Origin: Thinopyrum elongatum
Lineage: Eukaryota; Streptophyta; Magnoliopsida; Poales; Poaceae
Reading direction: 5' to 3'
DNA: 64,000 nt
Assembly: GCA_011799875.1 (NCBI GenBank)
Contig: CM022298.1
Coordinates: 52,590,318-52,654,317, forward strand
The translations under genes and the position numbers were made by a program. The stretch's first letter is position 1, and each line of letters begins with the position of its first letter. Below, piece after piece: positions 47,001-57,780 of the stretch. A model generated the notes under the pieces. That model saw only the letters and a list, made by a program, of their open reading frames with translations, had not been told where the DNA came from and ran no database searches.

Positions 47001-48576
47001 GTTAGGCGATCTCAACCCTCGTCTTTTGAAGAACTGTGCAAGCTGAATCTGCGTATTGTTTGCCCAGGGCTCTCTAATACACATGTGATACAACCAGATC
47101 CTATGAGACAGCTGTGTATAACGTGCAAGCTAAAGGATGCTGAAGTTGACTTATATAAGACATCTTCACCATGAAACAGTCAGGGATTTCCGCTGTCTGA
47201 AGATAGGGAACCTTGTATTTCAGAACCTCTTGTGGTACCCCAACATCACCCTCGCTTTCGAACGCATGACTGACAAAGTCATGAAGGAGGCCCATGATAC
47301 CCCGCGTCCTATTCATCCGGGTAGCCCAAAATGTATCGTGTGATCTTCGACAAAGGTACTGGTGGTTCTAGAATGAAGCAGGACATTGCCTCGATATGGT
47401 GCTGAAGTGAATTGTTTCGTCGCGTTACAGCATAACATCAGAAGCCCACTGGAATTCTGCATCGTTGCCTATTCCCCTCTAGCGAATGGGATCCGGTTAG
47501 ATGGATTTCATTAACAGGGACTTCCCGTCAAGAAGGGTCACGAGCTATTTCATTGTCGTCATCGACCAACTTTCTAAGTTGCACATTTTCTAACCTGTTC
47601 AAAGAGACCATCAATGTATTCCGCTAGCAGACTTATATCTCCAGAATTGTTTTACTCCAAACCCACGGCCTTCCGAAGAGGTTAGTTTCGGACCCGTGGC
47701 GGTCTTCTTCACATCAAGTCTGTGAAAGTTCCATAGAAGCTATTGAACTCATACTTTAATGACCTGGAGTTCCAGTCTTATCACCCCCCATCCCAGGTGC
47801 CAATGAGCAATCGTCCAATCAAGGTTCTTGAGACATGTTAATAGCTGTGTTATTTCCTTTCGGCAAGACTGGGAAGAATCTCTTCCTTTATGCGATTCTC
47901 ATATACCAACACTATCCAGCTAGCTTGAAAATGGCCCCTTCGAAGTACTCTATTGGACGTAAATGTCGAACCCCTCTGACTTGGTCAGAAACTGGGGAAC
48001 GACCCGCTCGTGGTCCTATATTATTCAACACGCCGAAAAACAATCCGTATCGTCCCGTGAAAACCTTCAAAGCATCTCAGGACTCGCCAGAGAGACAACT
48101 ACTTGATCGCAATCGCTGGGGTTTGACTTATCCACCTGGTGATCAAGTTTATCTACGTGTCACTCTCCAATGAAGTGCACTCATCGTTTTGTAATCAATG
48201 GCAAGTTAGCTCCACGCTACAGTGGTCCTTTCCGCATTATTGCTAGACGTGGTTCAAGTGGCGTATCAATTGGAATTGCCGCCAAATTCTCCTCATCTCC
48301 ACGATGTCCTTCCATGGTGTCGCAACTTCGTAAATGCTTCGGAATCTACCGCACCTGCTGTGATCACGAGAGCTAGATTGGCATCATGAAACCTTTCTAT
48401 AAGGAGCATCCTATCCCGCATGCTCCGATGAAGCTGAACGTCCGACCTTCATAAGGTTACCAAATTTCCCTTCCTCAAAGTGCAAGTGGTCAAATCATCT
48501 GAAGATGAAGCCCTTGGGAACTCGAGGATAATCTTCGTGCACGGAATACCCCGAACTTTTTTTCCTTCTACTTCTA
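44077..48576 (+). pseudogene. Shattered gag-pol copy (inverted arm)
   Basis: The mirror of 21685-26016. The start codon region reads atcggctgac, and fragments of Gag, protease (near 45200), RT (46000-46250), integrase (47540-47960) and the tail (48170-48360) are recognisable in alternating frames. Frameshifts occur every few dozen bases, far denser than in any other pol of the window. Confidence 0.88.
44683..44714. repeat. Poly-A insert absent from the intact arm
   Basis: About 30 bases of almost pure A lie inside the Gag fragment. The corresponding site in the left arm (about 25450-25475) has no such run. Confidence 0.85.
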
Positions 48577-48609
48577 TTCTCGGACGGAATCTTATTAGTG
48601 GAGGAGATT

Positions 48610-51222
48610 TGCTAATAGCCCATAGTTTTAATCTACAGTAAACCCTCGCTAATGCAGGCCACATCATCATGATTACTGTTGTTAATCTCGCGTTAGTTTC
48701 AAACTGATTCATTCACATAAAAATCAAGTCCAACTTTAAAAGTTTTCACAAATGTCAAGACAAAATTGTTCGCAGTGTGGCAAATATTCTCTGGATTTTG
48801 TCATGTTGAAACCACATTTTTTAAAGATTTTAATGCCATCTAAGTAATTAAACAGTAGGTAAAACAGTTATTTACATTCCTTTTGAATAATCAACAAATA
48901 CAAACTATTTTTAATGTGCCACAACTTTTTGTGGCAATGCTATATATTGCAGTGTATTTCTGTCGGCACACTGACTCCGTATTTAAAAAAGTCATTTGGC
49001 ACAGAATTAAGCAGACCGCGAGCTAAAAGAACACCCGAGAAATGAATAAAGAAAAAGAGCAACGTGCACTGTTCACTGGCCCGGGTTTTTTTTTTTTTTT
49101 GAGCCTTTTTTTTCAGGCTGGCCTGGCCCAAACCGCCGGCCTTTCATCACCTCCAGCCGCGCACTCGAGGCAGAGGCGCCATGGCCGCCGCTCACTCCGA
49201 TGCCGCACGTGCCTTCATTCGCGTGTCGATGGGTTCCAGGATTAAAGACAGCACCAGCCCTCCTCCTCGCGCCCCCATCTCGCCCCTCTGCTGCTCGTCG
49301 CCGCTCCGCCGAGGACGCCGCCCCGACGTCCCGTCGCCATGTCCCGCCGTCGCTCGTTTCCCTGTTCCCCTCCTCGCCGGCGTACATCGACACCGGGATT
49401 GACTCCCCGTCCTTCTCGCGCTTTCGTCTTCTCTCCTCCTCTCTGTCTGTCGTAGGACGTCGTCCGCCGGCTTCCCCTCCGCTCGCCCCGCGCCCGCGCT
49501 GAGCGTCGGCTGCGCCTGGACCCCCGTGGCTCGCCGCTTTCGCGCCTCCTCACTTTTTATTAGTGCCACTCGCTTTTAGCGAACAGTAACTGAGGAAACA
49601 GAAAAGTTGGAAACAAATGTGGAAGAGTAAAAATGTAGGAAACAGATATAATGATAGGAAATGGAAATGAAAGCAAAAATGATGATGATGATGATGTATG
49701 GATATGAAATGGATTGATGATGAAAAATGAAATGGATTGTGGCCAAGGCAAGGCCATGGCCGTGAGTGTGTGAGTGGTGCTGTGTGGTGGAGTCGTGGTG
49801 GTGTTGTTGCTTTGTGTGTGGTGCGTGTGGCGTGTAGTGCTTGGGCCGATGCCACTCTGCTCACCCCCCAACCTCCGGCCTCGCCCTTCCGTCTACCGCC
49901 TCGCATCGATCGCCCTCTTCCGCCACTGCCCCGCGTCTTCTCGCTGCTGCTCTGCTAGTGCAGCGCTGCTACAAGTAACAGCTGTAGCTTTCTAAACTGC
50001 ACTGGATAGCCCCCTAAACAGCCCAAAACAGCAACTAACAAAGCTTAACATAGCTATAATATTTGTGGTAAGTACACTGACACGGTTTAATTCTTATCCA
50101 TGGAACGCAATCCAAAAGTTGCCTTGATTAATTATTCCTATGAAAATGACAAAATTCTTGTTCTGATAACATTGGAATGAACTAAATAAACAGATTAACT
50201 GCCATACAGCACTTGGAGGCAGAAAATAACAAGTTTCAGGGATCTAACAAGATGCAATTGATACCATCCAATTGTAGACCACAGGAAAATAATCATATTG
50301 GCAAAAGGCGCAATTCATATTATAATAGAACACTAGGTTATAGCCTCTGGAAAACAGCTAAATTGATGTTTAAAACGTGAGGACCTCTAGTAGAATTTCA
50401 TAATTTCAGAAAATGCCTAAACTTCGGAAAATCATAGAAAAATTAAAACCGTAGAGCTCAGATCGAAACTTTGACGTGAAAGTTGTCAGAACGATTGAGA
50501 TCGAATCCGATACGCCGGACCGTCGTCCGCCACGCGTCCCTACATAGCGTAACATGCAACCGCCTCTCTCCGTCATCTGTCTGACAAATGTCCGACCGGG
50601 AAACATTCCCGGATGGATTCCCACTTCCTCGGTGACGTGCAATCATCGTTAGACACCCGGCACTGCTTACTATCAGTCATACGTTGTGTAGCCCTTGTTT
50701 TGCTCTAATCTTCTAATACTGTTATCCCTCCTCCCCCTCTCTCTCTCCTCTCTCGTTAGACCCCGACGCAGTTCACGTACGCCGTAGCTCCGGAGCCCGA
50801 GACCCATCATACGACCTTGCCCTTGGCGCCAGCAACCAGGCAACGCCCCCCCTTAATCTCCCAGATCGCCATTCTAATTTCTTAGCTGCATTAGTATTGC
50901 TGTTTGCTGGCTGCTACTTACTGTCTTTCCTATTCCTGAGCATAGCCCTGTTTATTGTAACCTGCTGATTGATAATTACCTTCTTAGCCTCACTCCTAGT
51001 ATAGGCTTGGTACTGAGACCTTCAGTGACCCCACTTATATCCCGACTGCCCCCGGCCCCTCTTGATTATCCGAAGTACCCGATCACCGGGATTGAAGACC
51101 GCGCCCCCGGGCACCCCCCGCACATCACCTCACTTCTTTTTACGACCTGCAGCGTTACTATGAGTGCCGAGGGTGGCACCTTTCCGCCACTCGTATAGTC
51201 CACTTCTGATGTTAACCACTGT
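48610..51222 (+). repeat. Degraded partial 3' LTR copy (long form)
   Basis: It starts tgctaatagccc and includes part of the long-form segment (50890-51222), as in 17503-21648. It contains a spurious T-rich run near 49087-49110 and a low-complexity block at 49556-49735. Confidence 0.85.
49556..49735. repeat. Low-complexity A/G/T-rich block replacing the CAG tract
   Basis: About 180 bp with (GAT)n near 49680 and repeated aaatgga-type words. It occupies the place of the CAG-rich segment of the intact arm (20577-20640) and matches nothing there. Confidence 0.75.
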
Positions 51223-51391
51223 TGTCCCATCAATGTGAAGAATGTTGATTGCTCTGGGGTAAACACTCGGGGCCGTTGTCAGCACGTCAGAAGTGACATG
51301 GCATGGCTCTGGGGCGGTCAGCCATTGGCTCGCCGCCTACAGTCTGCTACCGCGGCGTCGACAGGGCCATGATGATGACGACCGCAACCTC
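51223..51391. other. Unassigned junction sequence
   Basis: 170 bp between the fading inverted-arm homology and the Copia LTR. No convincing match to either side or to the left arm at 18960-19130. Confidence 0.4.
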
Positions 51392-53160
51392 TGAAGGAAA
51401 TATGCCCTAGAGGCAATAATAAAGTTGTTATTTTATATTATCTTATTCATGATAAAGTTTTATTATTCATGCTAGAATTGTATTGATCGGAAACCTTAAT
51501 ACATATGTGAATACATAAACAAACACTGTGTCCCTAGTGAGCCTCTACTAGACTAGCTCGTTGATCAAAGATGGTTAAGGTTTCCTATGCATTGACATGA
51601 GTTGTCATTTGATAACGGGATCACATCATTAGGAGAATGATGTGATGGACAAGACTCATCCGTTAGCTTAGCATAATGATCGTTCAGTTTTATTGCTATT
51701 GCTTTCTTCATGTCAAATACATATTCCTTCGACTATGAGATTACGCAACTCCCGGATACCGGAGGAATGCCTTGTGTGCTATCAAACGTCACAACGTAAC
51801 TGGGTGATTATAAACATGCTCTATAGGTATCTCCGAAGGTGTTTGTTGAGTTGGCATAGATCGAGATTAGGATTCGTCGCTCCGAGTATCGGAGAGGTAT
51901 CTCTGGGCCCTCTCAGTAATACACATCATAAGCTTTCAAGCAAACAACTAAGGAGTTGGTCACGAGGTGATGTATTACAGAACGAGTAAAGAGACTTGCC
52001 AGTAACAAGATTGAACTTGGTGTGAAGATACCGACGATCGAATCTCAGGCAAGTAACATACCGATAGACAAAGGGAATTACGTGTCATAACGGTTCGACC
52101 GATAAAGATCTTCGTAGAATATGTAGGAGCCAATATGGGCATCCAGGTTCCGCTATTGGTTATTGACCGGAGAGGTGTCTCGGTCATGTCTACATAGTTC
52201 TCGAACCCGTAGGGTCCGCACGCTTAACGTTCGTTGACGATATAGTATTATATGAGTTATGTGATTTGGTGACCAAATGTTGTTCGGAGTCTTGGATGAG
52301 ATCACGGGCATGACACGGAGTCTCGAAATGGTCGAGAGGTAAAGATCGATATATAGTACGATGGTATTCGGACACCAGAAGTGTTTCGGAGGGTACCGGG
52401 TACTTATCGGGTCACCGGAAAGGAGTTTCGGGCACCCCCGGCAAAGATATGGGCCTTATGGGCCAAGAGAGGGAACACACCAGCCCACAAGGGGCTGGTG
52501 CGCCCCTATACAGGTCAGCCCTATGAGGAGGAGAAGGAAAGAGGGGAAGGAAAGGAAACTGTGGAGTAGGACTCCCCCTTCCTTCCCTCCCCCCCCCTCT
52601 TTCCTTCCCCCTTCTTCTTATAAGGAAAGGGGGGGGGGCGCAGGGCAAGGCAGCAGCCCTAGGGCTGCTGCCAGGTCTCTTGGGGTGCCCTAGGGGCTGC
52701 CTCCTCCCCTCCCACCTATATATACATGGGTAGGGGTGCCACACAAGGACACACAACATTGTCTTAGCCGTGTGCGGTGCCCCCGTCCACCGTTTACTCC
52801 CCCGGTCATATTTTCGTGGTGCTTAGGCGAAGCCCTGTGAGGATCACTTCACCATCACAGTCACCACGCCGTCGTGCTGACGGAACTCATCTACTACCTC
52901 GACGTCTTGCTGGATCAAGAAGGCGAGGGACGTCACCGAGCTAAACATGTGCAGAACACGGAGGTGCCGTGCATTCGGTACTTGATCGGTTGAAGCGTGA
53001 AGAAGTTCGACTACATCAACCGCGTTGAGAAACGCTTCCGCTTACGGCCTACGAGGGTACGTAGACACACTCTCCCCCTCATTGCTATGTATCTCCATGG
53101 ATAGATCATTGCGTGTGTGTATATTTTTTTGTTTTGTTTTCCATGCAATGTTTCCCAACA
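51392..53160 (+). repeat. 5' LTR of Angela-like Copia element
   Basis: 1769 bp, starting TGAAGGAAATATGCC and ending TTTCCCAACA. The family usually begins TGTTG…, so the first two or three bases may be lost at the junction. A TATATATA lies at 52717-52724, 3' of a pyrimidine-rich block (52571-52620). Confidence 0.88.
52717..52724 (+). promoter_or_regulatory. Probable TATA box of Copia LTR
   Basis: TATATATA, about 440 bp before the LTR end, in the position typical of this LTR family. Confidence 0.55.
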
Positions 53161-53161
53161 T

Positions 53162-53175
53162 TGGCATCATGAGCC
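53162..53175 (+). other. Degenerate Met-tRNA-type primer-binding site
   Basis: TGGCATCATGAGCC, one base after the LTR. Compared with TGGTATCAGAGC it has one substitution and one extra T. Confidence 0.65.
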
Positions 53176-54229
53176 AGGTCTATGCGTAGATGATATGCAC
53201 GAGTAGAACACAAAGAGTTGTGGGCGGTGATAGTCATACTGCTTACCACCAAGGTCTTATTTTGATTCGGCGGTATTGTGGGATGAAGTGGCCCGGACCA
53301 ACCTTACATGTCCACGGACATGAGACCGGTTCCACCGACAGACATGCAACTAGTTTTGCATAAAGGTGGCTGGCGGGTGTCTGTTTCTCCTACTTTAGTT
53401 GAATCGAATTTGACTGCGGACGGTCCTTGAAGAAGGTTAAAACAGCAAACTTGACGAAACACCGTTGTGGTTTTATGCATAGGTAAGAACGGTTCTTGCT
53501 AGAAGCCCGTAGCAGCAACGTAAAACTTGCAACAACAAAGTAGAGGACGTCTAACTTGTTTTTGCAGGGTATGTTGTGATGTGATATGGTCAAGACATGA
53601 TGTGGTATACGTTATTGTATGAGATGATCATGTTTTGTAAGTTATCGGCAACCGGCAGGAGCCTTATGGTTGTCTCTTTATTGTATGAAATGCAAACGCC
53701 ATGCAATTGCTTTACTTTATCACTATGTGTTAGCGATAGTTGTAGAAGCAATAGTTGGCGAGACGACCACGACGCAACGATGGAGATCAAGGTGTCGAGC
53801 CGGTGACGATGGAGATCATGACGATGCTTTGTAGATGGAGATCAAAAGCACAAGATGATGATGGCCATATCATGTCACATATTTTGATTGCATGTGATGT
53901 TTATCTTTTATGCATCTTATTTTGCTTAGTACGGTGGTAGCATTATAAGATGATTCCCTTCACTAAATTTCAAGGTAAAAGTGTTCTCCCTGAGTATGCA
54001 CCGTTGCTACAGTTCGTCGTGTTGAGACACCACGTGATGATCGGGTGTGATAGACTCTACGTTCACATACAACGGGTGCAAGACAGTTTTGCACATGCGA
54101 AATACTTGGGTTAAACTTGACGAGCCTAGCATGTACAGACATGGCCTCAGAACACTGGAGACCGAAAGGTCGAACGTGAATCATATAGTAGATATGATCA
54201 ACATAGAGATGTTCACCATTGATGACTAC
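53176..54229 (+). other. 5' leader of Copia element, first part
   Basis: Non-coding leader of about 1.05 kb. Ends at ACTAC (54225-54229), the left TSD copy of the solo LTR. Confidence 0.75.
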
Positions 54230-55815
54230 TGATACATCTCCAACGTATCTATAATTTTTTATTATTCCATGCTATTATATTATTTATTTTGGATGTTTTA
54301 TATGCGTTAATATGCTATTTTATATTATTTTTGGGACTAACCTATTAACCTAGAGCCCAGTGCCAGTTCCTGTTTTTTCCCTGTTTTTGAGTTTCGCAGA
54401 AAAGGAATACCAAACGGAGTCCAAACGGAATGAAACCTTCGCGATGATTTTTCTTGGACCAAAAGAAAACCAGGAGACTTGGAGATGAAGTCGAAGGAGC
54501 CACGAGGTGGCCACAAGGATGGAGGGCGTGCCCAGGGGGTAGGGCACGCCCCCACCCTTGTGGGCCCCTCGTGCACCTCCTGACCTAATTCTTTCGCCTA
54601 TATATTCCCATATATCCCCAAACCACCAGAGGAATCCACGAAAACACTTTTCCACCACCGCAACCTTCTGTACCCGTGAGATCCCATCTAGGGACCTTTT
54701 CCGGCACCCTGCCGAAGGGGGATTCGATCACGGAGGGCTTCTACATCAACTCTATTGCCCTTCTGATGAAGCGTGAGTAGTTTACCACATACCTACGGGT
54801 CCATAGCTAGTAGCTAGATGGCTTCTTCTCTCTCTTTGATTCTCAATACCATGTTCTCCTCGATGTTCTTGGAGATCTATTCGATGTAATACTTTTTTGC
54901 GGTGTGTTTCCCGAGATCCGATGAATTGTGGATTTATGATCAGCTTATCTATGAATATTATTTGAATCTTCTCTGAATTCTTTTATGCATGATTTGTTAT
55001 CTTTGTAATTCTCTTCGAACTATCAGTTTGGTTTGGCCAACTTGATTGGTTTTTCTTGCAATGGGAGAAGTGCTTAGCTTTGGGTTCAATCTTGCGGTGT
55101 CCTTTCCCAGTGACAGTAGGGGCAGCAAGGCACGTATTGTATTGTTGCCCTCGAGGATAAAAAGATGGGGTTTTCATCATATTGCTTGAGTTAATTCCTC
55201 TACATCATGTCATCTTACTTAATGCATTACTCCGTTCTTTATGAACTTAATACTCTAGATGCATGCTGGATAGCGATCGATGTGTGGAGTAATAGTAGTA
55301 CATGCAGAATCGTTTCGGTCTACTTGACACAGACGTGATGCCAATATCCATGATCATTGCCTTAGATATCGTCATAACTTTGCGCTTTTCTATCAATTGC
55401 TCGGCAGTAATTTGTTCACCCACCGTGTTATTTGCTATCTTGAGAGAAGCCTCTAGTGAAACCTATGGCCCCCGGGTCTATTTTCCATCATATAAGTTTC
55501 CGATCTACTATTTTGCAATCTTTTACTTTCCGATCTATAAACCAAAAATACCAAAAATATTTACTTTACCGTTTGTTTACTTTCATCTATCTCTATCAGA
55601 TCTCACTTTTGCATGTAACCGTGAAGGGATTGACAACCCCTTTATCGCGTTGGGTGCAAGTTGTTTGATTGTTTGTGCAGGTATTTGGTGACTTGTGTGT
55701 TCCCCCTACTGGATTGATACCTTGGTTCTCAAACTGAGGGAAATACTTGTCTCTACTTTGCTGCATCACCCTTTCCTCTTCAAGGGAAAAAACAACGCAA
55801 GCTCAAGAAGTAGCA
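54230..55815 (+). repeat. Solo LTR of Sabrina-like Gypsy family
   Basis: A complete 1586 bp LTR (TGATACATCTCC…AAGTAGCA) flanked by perfect 5 bp TSDs ACTAC (54225-54229 and 55816-55820), with no internal region. It belongs to the same family as the outer LTRs of the mosaic element. It arose by recombination between the two LTRs of a full insertion in the Copia leader. Confidence 0.93.
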
Positions 55816-55820
55816 ACTAC

Positions 55821-56092
55821 CCCATCTCACGTGATGATTCGACATGGGTTAGTTGATTTGGATCACGTATCATTTAGATGACTTGAGGGATGTCTATTTA
55901 AGTGGGAGTTCTTAAGTAATTTGATTAATTGAACTTAATTGATCATGAACTTAGTCCTGATAGTATTTGCATATCTATGTTTAAGATCAATAGCTCGCGA
56001 TATAGCTCCTATATATTTTTGATATGCTCCTAGAGAAAAGTTGAAAGATGATAGTAGCAATGATGCAGACTGGGTCCATGATCTGAGGATTA
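55821..56092 (+). other. 5' leader of Copia element, second part
   Basis: Continues the leader after the solo LTR (cccatctcacgtgatgattc). Ends in TTA (56090-56092), the left CACTA TSD. Confidence 0.75.
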
Positions 56093-56124
56093 CACTACAG
56101 GAATCAGCTTCTTTGCCGTCTGCC
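56093..56124. repeat. CACTA terminal inverted repeat, left
   Basis: Starts CACTACAGGAATCAG, pairs with 63740-63771 over about 32 bp, with five mismatches. Confidence 0.92.
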
Positions 56125-56590
56125 ATGGCAGACGGCAAAGGCATGAATGGCGGCCGGCAAAGCTCTTTGCCGACTGCTAGCTGTCGGCAAACAGTCCGGC
56201 TCAATTCCTGCCGGTAAAGGCCTTCTTTGCCGTCTGCTTCAGAGAAGCGGACGACAAAGGTTTATGCCGTCAGCCGTTTGCGGCCAGCAGACGGCAAAGA
56301 GCGTAGACGGCAGTGAGGTGAGGTGGGAGCCGTTAGGGGTTAACGGCGTGCTTTGCCGTCAGCCGGCAGACGGCAAAGAGGCTAAGGTCTTTGCCGTCTG
56401 CTGGCGGACGGCAAAGAGCCCAAATAGGAGTCACTGGGAAGCTGCCACGTGGCCTTATTTGCCGTCTGCTAGCTGTCGGCAAAGGGATTTGAATCTTTGC
56501 CGTCTGCCAGTAGTCGGCAAAGACCTTAGCCTCTTAGCCTCTTTGCCGTCTGCCAGCTGACGGCAAAATGCCCAAATAGGCAACCCAGTG
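56110..56590. repeat. Left subterminal repeat array
   Basis: A dozen or more copies of ctttgccgtctgc or its complement gcagacggcaaag, variously spaced. Such arrays bind the element's own DNA-binding protein in En/Spm elements (family knowledge). Confidence 0.85.
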
Positions 56591-57635
56591 TTCCCAGGTT
56601 GCACAGGTCAACCCAGAACCGACGGAACACAATGTCGGCCACCGTCTCGCACTCGACACCGGCGACCATCTCCCCCGGTGGGGCCGGGGCAGCCTCGTAC
56701 AGCTCCCAGCTAAGTGCTAGCTGTGGAACCTGACCCTCACCGGGCAACGTGACCCACCCAGGGAAGTGCTGCCGGCAAAGCACACCAAGGACCTGGTTGG
56801 GCCTGCGGACACCACGGGGGTGTACCCAGCCCCTGCAGTATGTCAAGGCCAATGCATTAGATATTAATTTGAAGAAACATGAAGGCAAAAGGTTAAAAAA
56901 GAGTAAATTCACTTACTTCAACCCATTAGGCTGTATCAACCACCTCTGGTCGGGGGTCGTCGGCACGGGCGGGAGCTTTGTACCGCCACGCTGGTAGACC
57001 TTCTTGCCCTTGTCAACCATCTCACCCTCGCTGTAGCTATCATCAGAGAAGGTGTCCTCGCTATCATCAGTAGGGCCACTAGCATCCGGAGTCTCGTGCG
57101 AAGAAGACTCCGGGACTGGAGTCTTCTGGGACGAAGACTCTGGGACCGGACTCACGTGGGGCGAAGGAGAGGCGCCCAGAGTCTGGTGGCGCGAAGGATC
57201 AGCGACCCCAGTCTGGTGGGGCGAAAGATCCACGACCCGAGTCTGGTGGCGCGAAGGAGAGGCGACCCCAGTCTGGTGGGGCGAAGGATCCGCGACCCGA
57301 GTCTGGTGGGCCGAAGAATCGACGACCGGAGGCTCATGGACCGGAGTCCGAGATGGGTCCACGTCAGACGGAGCGGTCCTGTGGTCGGGTGAATCAGCTA
57401 GGGGTGGCGGCGAGGAAGGCGTAGCAGCCTTCCTACCTCTCCCGCTGCCACGTCCACCTCTAGCAGCCTTCTTCGTCCTCCCCCGACCTCTGCCGGCCGA
57501 AGAAGAAGGGCCCGCCGGTGCTGACTGCATACTGTCTAGCAGCGCTCTCCGGAGGGGCTGGGCTGGAATAATGGAAGCACCACTCCCAGGAGCGCTCGCA
57601 CGAGGCTCGGAGCGCTCTGGACCCTTGCCCACCAT
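56526..57635 (-). pseudogene. Second CACTA gene (plant transposase, Ptta/En/Spm-type), C-terminally truncated
   Basis: Exon 1 is 57635-56917 and exon 2 is 56832-56526, joined across an 84 bp intron (56833-56916, minus strand GTAAGT…CTGCAG). The phases fit (719 bases, one base completes Lys). The 341-residue product begins MVGKGPERSEPRASAPG and has a basic Arg/Gly/Lys region (RGRGRTKKAARGGRGSGRGRK). Pro/Ser/His-rich repeats follow at about residues 85-160 (SPHQTGVADPSRHQTR, 10-11 residue period), then an acidic Ser/Asp stretch. A conserved block across the splice (TPDQRWLIQPNGLKGWVHP, RRPNQVLGVLCRQHFPG) marks the family. After RRFWVDL it runs into subterminal repeat sequence and stops, so the C-terminal part is missing. 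Confidence 0.8.
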
Positions 57636-57780
57636 CCTGTCAACACCTGCAATGACAAAAAGTAAACGACATTAGTATAACATAAAAAATTTGAATAACT
57701 GACATGAATACTATGTATATAATTTAAGAGTATCATCATCATGAACATAATAAAAAATTGAATACCTGACATTACTAATA
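57636..57780 (-). other. Spacer between tnp2 and second gene
   Basis: 145 bp, AT-rich. A minus-strand acceptor-like ttgtcattgcag ends about 10 bp before the ATG at 57635, suggesting a 5' intron of the second gene. Confidence 0.5.

Larger units (their letters stand above)
36512..51222 (-). repeat. Inverted, degraded copy of about 19130-33187
   Basis: All landmarks of the left arm recur in reverse order and opposite orientation: target flank, Sabrina-like LTR, PBS, copy B gag with its hAT insertion, the truncated LTR, PBS, and the chromovirus with its short 5' LTR, pol and 3' LTR. Every interval is about 4-8 percent longer, and small insertions, deletions and substitutions are scattered throughout. 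Reading frames are lost everywhere. Outer homology fades near 51222. Most likely an artefact. Confidence 0.9.
40977..51222 (+). mobile_element. Degraded, inverted copy of the chromovirus
   Basis: The 5' LTR (40977-43404), PBS (43407-43424), leader, pol remnant, polypurine tract and partial 3' LTR (from about 48610) mirror 17503-28928. The left flank gtagatctac preserves the TSD of the intact copy. This is the same insertion copied, not a second integration. Confidence 0.9.

Noticed and set aside
40977..51222. A second independent chromovirus insertion
   Set aside because: It keeps the same flanks, mosaic junction, hAT copy and LTR asymmetry as the left-arm element, so it is a copy of the same locus.
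56110..56590. CRISPR-like array
   Set aside because: Repeats are variable in spacing and orientation, lie next to a CACTA TIR, and match plant transposon subterminal repeats; this is a plant genome.
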